Below, in pieces: positions 26,903 to 38,459 of a stretch of DNA of 64,000 nt. The translations under genes were made by a program, and so were the position numbers. How positions within the stretch are numbered: the stretch's first letter is position 1; every line of letters starts with the position of its first letter. Source of the DNA: Rotaria macrura (Eukaryota; Rotifera; Eurotatoria; Philodinida; Philodinidae); contig OENT01000028.1 in the NCBI GenBank assembly GCA_900239685.1, positions 62,001 to 126,000 of the forward strand, written 5' to 3'. The notes beneath the pieces were generated by a model, which worked only from the letters and a program-made list of their open reading frames with translations, had not been told where the DNA came from and did not search any database.

Positions 26903-27395
26903 ATGAATAAAATACTTCCAATCATTAATATCGGCACTAAATCAGGCAAATTCAAGTATATTTTAGCACAACTTGGTCAAAAATATCTAATTCGAGCAGA
27001 TCCAACACTTAATTATCATGGTATATAAATGATGTACATAAATATCTGATTAATTTCATATATTTCTATTTATAAGAAAAAATATTCCAAAATCTTCAAC
27101 AAGAAGCTGGCGGACCATTAAATGATTTGTATATATTAGGTGGCGGCAACATACAAGTTGACTTCGAAAAGAAAAAAATCAATCTCTTCGATCAATCAGA
27201 AGTATTGAAATAATTACACATAATAATACACTAATAGTTTTAGTCTCATATATATATATAAATATATGTATATATTTGTATATAATATAGGCATATGGTC
27301 CTGCTGATCATAAAAAATCAAAAACAATTCTTCAAGAAAAATATCCTGATTTTACCATCATGCTTGGCCCAGCTGATTCAAATGTTAAAAACTAA
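26903..27395 (+). CDS. PHPT1: 14 kDa phosphohistidine phosphatase-like protein, copy 2
   Basis: Paralogue of the gene at 24775. Three exons at the same splice positions: 26903-27020, 27077-27201, 27291-27395; 115 aa. It keeps 'GKFKYILA', 'NYHEKIF' (presumed catalytic His at residue 39), 'LGGG', 'DFEKKKINLF', 'AYGPADHK' and 'EKYPDF'. Two differences from human stand out: the position after LGGG is Asn instead of Arg, and the central region is less similar. The equivalent third intron is only 89 bp, against 713 bp in copy 1. Identical intron phases show a tandem duplication. It may have changed substrate or reduced activity; that is inference. Confidence 0.82.
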
Positions 27396-27727
27396 TAGTT
27401 TTCATCATAGAAAATGCTTTCTACATCATTTTTTTTGGACAGCATAGCTTTGTAAACGAATATTTACTTCATGAAAATAAATTTCTAATCCTGCAACAGA
27501 ATCTATATAACTATTCGAGAATAGAAACAAGAAATCAGACTACCATATGAATCACATAGTTATTTGACAAACAAAACAAAAGAACTGTTATATTTCTCGT
27601 TTGCGCAATGATTGTGAAATAACTTTGTCATTTATCATAAATATAAAGGTTGAAAAAAAAAAACAAGTACAAATTTTCACATTTTTTGCTTGCAACTTTC
27701 TTCATTTATTCGTACAACGAATTCAAA

Positions 27728-28303
27728 ATGGCTGATACAGACGATTTCATAGTAATTGATGAACAACCGTTGTCGATTGACCGAACATTTGACTTTATAC
27801 GTGACGATGACATTAGTCAAACACATGCAAATACAAATGAGCCAACAACACCTAGTGTTGTCGTGTCTAGTCTTGATACAGAAACTTTAATTGATGAAAT
27901 TCTTCAACTTGAAGAACAAAATATTTCTGATCCAATTGTAAATTTATCAGAATCTAAAATGTCGGATTCATTTAATGAAGCAGTAATACCATCTGTCCAG
28001 AAAGAAAATACAACGGCACCATCACTTACGAAAACAGTCCCAACTGATATTGTATCAACATCACCAATAAAACCAATCGTGCTTGCTGAAGTACCGCCGT
28101 TACCAAAACCTCCTGCTGCACAACGTTATGGTGATGCTGCTCTAATCCCTCACAATTTAGACGAAGCTCTAGATATGAATGCAGTTATAAATAAATCAAG
28201 GAATAATCATCAGAATACTTTAAATGCCAGTATTCGTGAAAAACAACAAATAGATATTCAAGCATTAATTGAACAACGTCGAAATTTACTTCAGAACAAA
28301 TAA
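27728..28303 (+). CDS. Unrecognised acidic protein, single exon
   Basis: ORF of 191 codons from an ATG in good context (AAAATGG). I do not recognise it. The N-terminal half is acidic and Ser/Thr/Pro-rich, likely disordered ('MADTDDFIVIDEQPLSIDR'). A proline-rich patch 'PPLPKPPAAQRYGDAALIPH' follows, and the C-terminal 45 residues are predicted helical and Gln/Arg-rich ('REKQQIDIQALIEQRRNLLQ'). No membrane segment or signal peptide. An upstream in-frame ATG at 27650 would add a lysine-rich then hydrophobic stretch that looks like translated 5' UTR, so I prefer 27728. It is on the same strand ~500 bp before the troponin T gene; a link to that gene is considered in the findings. Confidence 0.55.
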   Translation: MADTDDFIVIDEQPLSIDRTFDFIRDDDISQTHANTNEPTTPSVVVSSLDTETLIDEILQLEEQNISDPIVNLSESKMSDSFNEAVIPSVQKENTTAPSLTKTVPTDIVSTSPIKPIVLAEVPPLPKPPAAQRYGDAALIPHNLDEALDMNAVINKSRNNHQNTLNASIREKQQIDIQALIEQRRNLLQNK

Positions 28304-28706
28304 CTTCCCAGTCCATACCTTCGAATATTAACATATGAAAAACAAATGAGTGATAATACAGATGTTATTTCTTTTCTGTCTGTTTTTTCTTCTTATCTTT
28401 GATTTCTCATGTACACTATTTGATCATTCTCTCACATTATCATTGTCGAAGATGCGATGCAGAATTTCTTTTTGTTGCTCGATATAGAACAGCGACTTTC
28501 TTCCAGAATAAACATATTGATATATATATATATGTCTCTTACTTTCCAAATAAGAAAGAAATATGGGACAACACCGCATATGTTTGTATTTTCATAGCTT
28601 ACTCTCTATAGGTTATCCATTGTACAAGAGAAAGGAAAGTTCTGATCGATTCCTTTCTGGTCCCTCTCTTTTTCCTCCCTTACCTCTTTTCCCCCCTCCC
28701 GCTATC

Positions 28707-28715
28707 TATAAAAAG
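28707..28715 (+). promoter_or_regulatory. TATA box of the troponin T gene
   Basis: TATAAAAAG lies just after a long C/T-rich tract (28660-28700). Transcription would start near 28735-28745, giving a first exon of ~60 nt that ends at 28800 with a GTAAGT donor. A strong TATA box fits a highly expressed muscle gene. Most other genes here show no such element. Confidence 0.65.
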
Positions 28716-28799
28716 AGGGAATATCTACAAATGTGCTCTTTTCATCACAGATAACATCCATTCGTTTCTTCTTATTGCAACCATTAGACCTTTGAGAAG

Positions 28800-30020
28800 A
28801 GTAAGTATACTAAAGATCACATATTTGTATGAATATTTGTTCATTTCAAGTGGCAAGTGGCTCAGCTTTTAGTAACGTTCTTAAAGCAAAAGAAGATTTG
28901 CAAAAGTCACCTGAGCAATTAGAACAAGAAAAACGATCTATTCTTTCACAACGTGTACCTGCATTAGCTCTTGATGGCAAAACAAAAGACGATCTCATTG
29001 AGAAGGTCTTTTTAAAAAAAATCTTCATTTTTGGTTTGCATTTATAAGAATAATTGTTTGTATTATAAAAGGCTAAACAATTTCATAACCTTCTTCATCA
29101 ACTACACGGTGCTATTTATGAATTAACCGAACGTATTGAACGACAAAAATATGAAGTTCGTTTTTAAGCTTACGTTTTCTATTGAATAAACAATCCTGAT
29201 TTTAGATGGTCGAATTAACTGAACGTGCTCGTCAAATCGAGAAAGGGTAATGAAAATACTTTTCTACTGTGGTTTGCTTATTATTATTGCATCTATTTCA
29301 GAAAAGCTAAAACACGTAAATCAAACATTGTTCACACTGGTCTTGGTGGTGGTATGTAAGTATCATCCATCGAGTAAAATTATAATAAAATTAAAATAAA
29401 TTTGCTTGTTCATGAATTTTCAGCTTTGCCGATAACAATGATGTCGTAGCTAGAGCTCCGGTTTGCTATTCAATTGTTCCTTGCTTGTTTTCTTATGTTT
29501 TTCATTGATTCTTTTCCAGGCAAAAGTATCACTTTTCAGTCGTTACGAACGTGGTAAGTAATAATAGAATGAAATCCTTCTTTTTTTCTCAAACAACAAG
29601 AATAACATGGTGTTCAATTTTATTTAGTAACTGATCGTCGTACGTACAAAGATCGTCGTGATGTTTGGGCTATTGAAAAGAAATCAAACAATGTTTCTCA
29701 TGAACGTCCAAAATCTAAAATAAAACACCGAACACCAGAACCAAGTGATAACTCAGCAAGAAAATCTAAACATGCACCTAAACATCATGAACCTGAACCA
29801 GCACATGAAGTAATGCTGCATTCAACTCGGAACTCATAGTGTACAATTTTCTTTTGTTATTTTGTAGCCTTCTCCACCACCTGCTGAAGAAGAACATGAA
29901 GAACCAGTACATGAAGAACCAGCCCCAGAAGAACCAACTCATGAAGAGGAAGAAGCTGCACCAGCAGAAGAACAAAGTGAGGAGCCAGCAGCAGAGGAAG
30001 AAGAAGAAGAAGAAGAATGA
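28800..30020 (+). CDS. TnT: Troponin T (short form, acidic C-terminal tail); start codon split by an intron
   Basis: Tropomyosin-binding subunit of the troponin complex of striated muscle. Coding exons: A of the ATG at 28800, then 28851-29005, 29072-29155, 29206-29246, 29302-29355, 29424-29460, 29520-29553, 29628-29809, 29868-30020; 246 aa. Splicing joins A (28800) to TG (28851-28852), giving MASGSAFS. The core matches arthropod TnT: 'EQLEQEKRSILSQRVPALAL' corresponds to fly 'EQLEEEKK..RIKPLAI', 'YELTERIERQKYEMVELTER' to 'YDLEERQKRQDYDLKELKER', and 'SRYERVTDRRTYKDRR' to 'SKYERRVDTRSYDDKK'. The tail is Glu-rich and ends in a run of Glu, a feature of arthropod TnT. Compared with fly TnT (~400 aa) it lacks the long charged N-terminal half. 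I first considered troponin I, but the YER and poly-Glu features decide for T. Confidence 0.82.
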
Positions 30021-30083
30021 ACAACCGAATAACTGAATGTCATACCCTTTTACATTAGATAACCTTTTTATCTTTCACCTTGA

Positions 30084-30089
30084 AATAAA
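30084..30089 (+). terminator. Polyadenylation signal AATAAA after troponin T
   Basis: Hexamer 64 nt after the stop codon, in the 176 bp gap before the convergent minus-strand gene. Confidence 0.6.
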
Positions 30090-30196
30090 ATTTTTAATTT
30101 AAATTTTATATCAACAAAATTATTTACATAAAAAAAAAGACAGCAAAGAAATGAATGAATTTTCAATTATGATTTTGTTCATTTTGATTTCATTTT

Positions 30197-30844
30197 TCAC
30201 TCTTCTTCACCTGGGATATCTTCTTCATGAACTTTTTCATTTTCAAATGTATCATGCTTTGCTTCACTGGTTGATAATCGTTCAATAACAGGATATTTTA
30301 ATTTTGGATTTTTCCAACCTTTACGCAACTTTTCCATTAGGAAAAATAAAATGTGACAACTACCTATTGAACATACTAAAAAAATATAAACGATTCTCAT
30401 CGGTAAAGTCCACAAATCATATAATGCATTGATACCAATATGTATTTCTCGACAGATCCTATGATCATTATCATCGCTCCCTAAGTCAGTATCATTTGAA
30501 GATGATACAATACATAATCGAATTGTTGCCGACTGATTGATATTAAAATTAAATATTTTTTTATACAATACAACCATTGATATCATCGATTCATTTTTAA
30601 CTTTGTTAGAGCCAACAACAAGAACTTCTAAAGGTATTATCTTATAATAAGCTGTTAAGTTGTTCATATTACATGCTAAATTATAATTGGCAATAAATTC
30701 AATAGGAAATTCCGTTAGCAATTCATTTGAATGAGAATCCATCTGAATATTAAATGACATAGAACAATTACTCAATGATAAACTATCGCAAGCCGATGGC
30801 GAAATTTGTATCAACAATAATAGCAGCATAAATGAGAGGGCCAT
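30197..30844 (-). CDS. Unrecognised type I single-pass membrane protein
   Basis: Single-exon ORF of 215 aa, convergent with troponin T. It has a clear signal peptide (1-19, 'MALSFMLLLLLIQISPSAC'), an ectodomain (20-149) with several N-glycosylation sequons (NCS, NLT, NES, NQS, NDT) and Cys at 27, 58, 111 and 131, one membrane helix (~150-170, 'IVYIFLVCSIGSCHILFFLM'), then a 45-residue cytoplasmic tail that is basic near the membrane and acidic at the end ('EEDIPGEEE'). I recognise no family. The organisation suggests a small receptor, adhesion molecule or accessory subunit; function unknown. The coherent signal-ectodomain-helix-tail order makes a real gene likely. Confidence 0.6.
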   Translation of the reverse strand: MALSFMLLLLLIQISPSACDSLSLSNCSMSFNIQMDSHSNELLTEFPIEFIANYNLACNMNNLTAYYKIIPLEVLVVGSNKVKNESMISMVVLYKKIFNFNINQSATIRLCIVSSSNDTDLGSDDNDHRICREIHIGINALYDLWTLPMRIVYIFLVCSIGSCHILFFLMEKLRKGWKNPKLKYPVIERLSTSEAKHDTFENEKVHEEDIPGEEE

Positions 30845-33800
30845 GTGTATTGAAGGTTAGAAAAGGAATAGAGAACTGATCATTAAATGCATTACTATTA
30901 TTCGTTATTTCGCTTCGGTCGAATAAATCATTGATTGACATGACACATGATTTCAACTAGAGAGCTATGCTACGAGTTATATTATGGAAGACTAGATTTT
31001 AAGCATGAATAGGCAAACATCTGGATTGCAGAATTTTAACGATATATATGGCATCCATATCATTTGAAACTGCTAATTATTATAGATCGGCATAGATGAA
31101 AAAACAAGAGTGTCCTTAATAGCATTGGAGTTCGTCCATCGAATGTTTAGATATTGAATGTCTCTTCATAGAGAAGTGTTAATATTTAATGTGCTATTCT
31201 GCTTATGGATCGTCCAAAAAACAAATTCGACCTTCTCTTCAGAGTACGATTATTTGTATCGAAATTTATTAATGATTCTCATGAGTCATTTATCTCTGTG
31301 TCAATCTTGAGATACTTCCCAGTAAAAGTATAAATACAATTGGATAAAAACATCTATGTATACATCGATTGGCATAGATTATGGTTTACAATTAATTCCT
31401 CTCTACTATCAATGTAATCAAAAAATAGTTATTTTATGAATATGCCATCATTTATCAATTATTTATTGCATGTTTCTTATGTCTTTTTTAGAGACACAAA
31501 TTATTAGAATAGCCTATCAATAATCCGTTAGCTTTTTATTCGTCATACGCATTATGTTGAATTTGATGTTTTGTTTATTTATAGCTTTTATACTTCTTTT
31601 TATGAACAAATTTATCTTTGTATCTCTTTGTATATTTGCGTATATATATCTACGCAAATGCATTGTTTTCTTCGAGAAGAAACTACGGAATAGATGTCTG
31701 AATGAATCATTGATGCATATTCCAATAGTATAACTGGAAGTTTATGCATAAGCGTCTGGACACTGCAAGTATTGCTGAAAATAGTTTTCATTTCTATTGT
31801 CTGATTCGTGAACACTACTTTAATCGATCTTAAGTCAAAATATTCGACTCTCAATTCGAATACAAACCCATCTGTATAATTCATCGCTACACATAAAAGT
31901 TATAGATGAAATAGTTCATAAGTCTTGTTTATCTCATATATTTTCAGTTATATACATCTTGCTTCTGCATTTATCTATGGCCACTTTTGATTTTGGTTCT
32001 TCGTTTTTATATTGAACTTTTATTGAAATTTCTTTTGTCATGGTTACGTCTCAACCTCAGTTATCAAAAATTAACACTGTGCATCAGCAGTAACAATTGT
32101 TATCGATTTTTTGGTAACTGTCCCGTCCTACGTTGATAGTTCTACCACTTGTAAGTCGACATACAAATGAAAAGAGAGATCATTTCAAAAACCGTGTACA
32201 CATTCGAACTCGATCGATGAATCGGAAGGAAAAATTCTACGTACCATCACACAATCACTCCCATTCATGCCAAAATTTCACGTCGTTTTGCTTCGAAATA
32301 CATTTAAAATCATCATATATCTAGTTGCTGATTAAGTTATCTTTTCGAAAATCAAATGACCAGCGTGACATCTAAGACTTGTCGCCAATACATCATCGAT
32401 ATCTTTTGGAAGACACATTGAAGAAGATAACAGCGGTATGGTGAGCTTTTATTTCATAATTATATTATTATTGAGTGTGTGAGAACTGAAAAAAAGCCGT
32501 CTTATTAATTTAGATATCCACTTAGTATGATACATTCATAAACATTAACTTTGAAACATGTATCAAAATATAAATGGTACTTTTCATATCTTCTTACATT
32601 ATCTATTCAATATGAGTACCAACTGTAATATATTTTGCTAGTCTATCGTAAAAAAGTAAATTACGAATAAATAAACTAATATATTTCATACTAATACAGC
32701 GGATATTCTATTGACGTAACTACATATACTCTTGATGAAGCATAAAGAGAAATTTTTAATTAGAATCACTCTTTAAAACGAAAGAAGTATACATTAGTTC
32801 CATAATCATGAGATGATACAATATTATTAGAGCACCAAATACATCCATGTATGATAAGGTTCCTTTGTTTCGATCGTAATGTGAACGATAACTAGTTACT
32901 TCATTGTCTATCTAATTCCAACGATGTATATTTATCACTTGGTCAGTAGTATGCAAATGATGATGGGATCGATCATAGTTGTTTCATCTAATTTAGATCG
33001 TCTTTACCGACATTTTCCATGCCCAAAAAGAAGGTGATAGAGATGCTTTTAGAAAACAATGGCACTAGAAAAAGTGACGGATATGAGTTGAATCGAAACC
33101 AAACATACTGAACTCATATGTTTTCTTTGTAGAGAAATTTAACTAGTTTTAATTCCAAATTAGAAGTATACAGCAGTGATGTAGTTTGAAATGTCTAGTG
33201 GTTGCAAGTGCATAACCTAAATAGAACAATGAAATTTTCAATGAATATATTCGGCAGCTAAGGATATATTATATGATGATCTATAACGACACTAGCATGT
33301 CTATGTCAACTATTAAATAACTTTATTTTCTGAAAAATGCTGATAAATTATCTATTGAAACACATGCATATTTATTCATTTTTGAAATGAACCAAGCAAA
33401 TGAGTTGTAATCAGAATCTAAAAGAGAATAAATTGACTTCTTTACTCGATTGTAACAGTTTTGTTGAATTTTTCTATGTTGGAATATTGTAGAAATCAAT
33501 TTTGATAGGATGATCACAAGATTTAGTGATAGAGATTTAGTACTTTATATGTAATAGACGAAATAGAAAAGTAAGTTCAGAATTAGATATGATCTATATG
33601 CTGATTATATGAACATTTTGAAACATCATCGGAAAAAAATCAAGATGACTTCAATGAAAAAAATTCATACATGCGACATGGTTAACAGCAGAAATCTCAC
33701 CAACAAATGATACATGCTATCACTATACGAGCCGAGAGAAAATAATATTCTTGTTCATGATAGAATACAACCCATTAAATGATGTGTCATTGCCGAAAAA

Positions 33801-36395
33801 ACATACGTCGATCAGACAATGTCGATTCTTGTAGATCGTGACTGAATTCATTTGATTGAGCAATTTTTAGTGGTATTTGTATTCAACGCTGGATTTTTAC
33901 TTCAATGTCAAGCATAACTATGTTCTCATTCGATATTGAACGATAGACTTCGTGTCTTATATTTTTTTGATAACTGAAATATTACACAATAACACTTCTA
34001 GGTTTTATGAGACGGAAAACGATAAATTTATAGTGATAGCAATGCATCGCATGCTTAACGATTATCAAAAGAGAGAAAAAGTACTCGTAATAGGAATGAT
34101 ATGCTTTTATACACGTAGAGATAATCACTTACAGGTGTAGACCATAATTTCCTATACTCAGGGATTAGATTAATAAAAAGAGATTTGTCTATAAGATCTG
34201 ATTCGAATGCGTCATCAAATAGTATTAAAAAATATACTGTCTGAAAGCATAATCGGTTCTTTTCTTTGCATAAGAATAGAATCTATTGTGTACTGATATA
34301 TGAATTGAATAGAATTCTGCACTTCTGTTCATATTGAACATAGTGATCTGATTTTACAGAATATCATTTTGAACATTTTCTAATTTGACATAGAAGGTTT
34401 TTAATGATCAGTTAACAATATTTTAGCCCGTAAAATGGCTCCCTCCTAGTCAATGTATGCAATCGAAGAAGCTCGTATGATCCTAAATAGAATGAATAAT
34501 GCAAAAACAGTAATATAAATTAGTTATCATAATAACCTCCATGTTTTTCAACATCACTCACTCTTAGTCGTCATCTACTTCTTCAACAAACATCATGTGG
34601 CTGCGGTAATCGTTTCGAAACAAATATTATAAGTAGATTTTAACTTTTCTGACAGGAAGAAAAAGCGAATTATTTCGACTTTATCGCAAATTATCAAATG
34701 CTCAAATTTATTTGCTTAGCGGATGGATTATCAACGACTTTCTTTTATGAGTTAGCTCTAACAAAACATGTCATACAGTTTAAAATTGACTGCTGACACA
34801 TCGGAATTTTAGTAGAAAATGATGCTAGCCGGCAATCTTAATACTCTGATGATCATCCGAAGATCGAATAAAAATAAAACTGATACTGAGGAAAAAGCAT
34901 GAAGTGACCTAAAGACTCATCAAATGTTTTCGTTTTTGATCTAGCTTTAACTATCAAGGTTTTTCCAATAACGATCACTTGGGGAAAAGCTTGTATTTCC
35001 ATCTAAGAGTAATGCTCTAATATCGAACAGCACGATTCAAAGGTTATAATTACGACACGTTGTTATCTTCTATAAGAATAAAAGTTGACAATGATTATTA
35101 CTAGCAGTCAGTATAATAAGATGTGCTCGTGAAGAAAAATGCAACTTTCATTATCAAGATGTCAGTATCAATCAGACAATCAAAATTGAAACGATCGCAT
35201 TTGCATGTATATGATACAGGTCAATGCAATAAAACATTGACATGCAATAACAATTTTGTATGTTCATCGGTTTTCATGAACTTGTTCAAAATAGTGACAT
35301 TGATTTTATCTTAATTCATAGTTTTCGTTTGGTTCTGCTTAGCTGGAAGTGAGTTGCTGCAGGAGGGGGGTGGGCAAGATTTCATTGAGAAAGTCTCTTA
35401 AAACTAGAAAGAAACAGTTTTGCATTAGTTATCTTTTGAAGAAAAATATATGATCAGCTAGAACTTGCAAGACTTTCTTTTTCAATTAAGAAAATAATGG
35501 TTTTGCTGTTTTCATGTTGATAAATTTATGAGAAAAATAAGTAAAAGTCTATTTTCGTCAGACGAAAATTATTCACATCAATCATGTCAAAGTTAATGTT
35601 CTTTCAAAACGTTGTTTTCTTGCTTTGGGTATCATCTTTTTCAGCATCCAAAAAGGGAAATAGATCACCATCAAAGAGACAATAGATTGAATTCAAATAT
35701 AAGCCGTATAGTAGTATATCCTTTCATAAATCGATTGATGGTCGATGAATTAATAAGTAGATTAAGCATCCTGGTGAAACATCAACTATATAGTTTTACT
35801 TGAAATAATTAAAGAAATGCCTTATGAGACAAAAAAGATGATTGCCTTGACTTTGACATGGTTTCTTCAACCCACAAACAAAATAGAACCGTCTGAAAAT
35901 TCGTCTAGAAAATTTTTAGAGAGAAACTTATCATGTAAAAACTAATTTAAATGGGAGAAATCTACCTGCTTCTCTCCTTTCATCGTGTAACCTATCTTAA
36001 TTTCATTCAGTTTTTCAGCTGTCATATGCCAATACACTAATAAGACTTTTGATTTTCCCCGATAGTGAAGAATATGCAATATTTTATGTAAGTCCTAAAA
36101 ATAACCTTTTTTACAGCGATGAGCTGAATTCATCGACGAACAGAAAATTTCAAGATTCTCAGTGTGAAAATTTATTTTATTCCGATTTTTAGTCTTTTGG
36201 ATATTGGAAGAGAATTGTTTAGTGTGACAAGTTGCATAATTTATTATTCTTTTCTTTAAATTCAAAAAGTTGCACAAATAATGGTGTAAGATTCTTATCT
36301 TTAATGCATGTGAATGAATTGGAAGAATTTTTGAAAACATTAGATAAACGCAAAACTAATGTTTTCTATATTAAACATATTCTTGAACGCTTTCA
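30845..36395. other. 5.5 kb gene-poor stretch
   Basis: AT-rich with only short open frames (60-90 codons) on both strands, none with a recognisable motif or convincing splice sites. Small G-rich patch near 35360-35375. No RNA gene, terminal repeat or tandem repeat that I can support. Confidence 0.45.
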
Positions 36396-36790
36396 TCAGC
36401 TAACCAGATGTCCATTGACAACATAATGTCCATTCATTTTTCGACAACGTCTGATGCAGACACAACAGAGCCAAAGACTAGTTGGTATCAGAATAACAAT
36501 GCTAAGAAAAATTATAATGAACAGAATAAATGAATCAGTGCACATTAATCGCTCATCATCGAATGGATCTAGACCATATTCTTCACCAGCACACGGGTCA
36601 TAGTTAGTGTCAAAAATGCTCCAACAATGAGAACACTTTTTACATATAAAAGCAGATGATTCTGAAGAGAAATTCGGAATAGAAATCATTTTAAATAGAT
36701 CATGAAAAATCACTCACGTGAATTATTTGAATAACTGTAACATAAAGCAATCGAAAGGACGAGAATCGTTTTGAAAAATATAAACTTCAT
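36396..36790 (-). CDS. Small Cys-rich membrane protein, two exons
   Basis: Minus-strand gene: exon 1 36790-36718, intron 36717-36662 (GTGAGT...TTCTCTTCAG), exon 2 36661-36396; 112 aa. Signal peptide 'MKFIFFKTILVLSIALCYS' (1-19), short extracellular part with Cys 31, 34, 37, 48 and 65 ('CKKCSHCW..YDPCAGEEYG'), membrane helix (~68-89), then a Cys-rich basic juxtamembrane segment 'LCCVCIRRCRK', a typical palmitoylation context. The pattern recalls small CX-type adaptors (VOPP1/WBP1/Shisa-like) or a truncated Ly6/quiver fold, but the match is too weak to name it. I choose the MKF start because it gives a proper signal peptide. It is divergent from NDUFS7, 480 bp away. Confidence 0.55.
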
Positions 36791-37273
36791 GCTTCCTATC
36801 TGCTCAGATTTGTTTATGAATGTAATTGTAACGACTATATCTTTATCATAGAATACTGATGGAATTACGTGTAAAAATTCGAAGTATGTATCTTTTATGT
36901 TACATCCAAGCATCAGTTAAACATATTGAAAGTCAATCATGACATACTGCATGATTGAGTTTAAAACAGTCAACATACTCATAGATTTCTATCTTTAATG
37001 AATTATGTTGAAATCCTATATATACGATCTATATTTATATAGTTCTGAAACGATACACTGTCTTATCAACAGTTAATGACATCTATTGACGAAATTACAG
37101 GGACTAATCAAGAAAGAGATGAAATGGTAATGTTATAATATAGAAAAACATATTGGAGACATCGAATTTTGTTGATAATCAATGTTAAATTGAACTGTAG
37201 TATTGCAAAATATGAATGATTATCAAAGATTTAATTATATTTTTGACGTTTTTTTTACTTTAGGTAATTTTGA
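36791..37273. other. Divergent intergenic region upstream of NDUFS7
   Basis: 483 bp between a minus-strand membrane protein gene and NDUFS7; probably holds promoters for both. A pyrimidine-rich acceptor-like site (TTTTACTTTAG, ending 37263) lies 10 nt before the NDUFS7 ATG. Confidence 0.5.
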
Positions 37274-38162
<889 letters not shown>

Positions 38163-38459
38163 AGAAAACCGATCAGTGCGAATTTTACTCGAATTAGTTG
38201 TATTTTCCCATTTCATTGGTTTCATACATGGTTTTTTTTTCGTTCTATCGACTTACTTTCCTTGTTAGCGTTATTTTGTTTTTTCTTTTCTCATTGTGAA
38301 AAACCAATGTAAATAGAATCATATATATTCGGGCTTTTTAATCTTGCGTAATTACAACATCAGTCATAGTTATTCTGTCACGATTTACATAATCCCAAAA
38401 AATGGGTCATTTATATTTAGAAGAAGAAGAAAAACTACAGAACAGATTCAGAGCACACA

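Noticed and set aside
28800..30020. Troponin I as identity of this gene
   Set aside because: The EQLEEEK, Y-x-L-E/T-E-R and RYER..D.R.Y sequence order and Glu-rich C-terminus match troponin T better.
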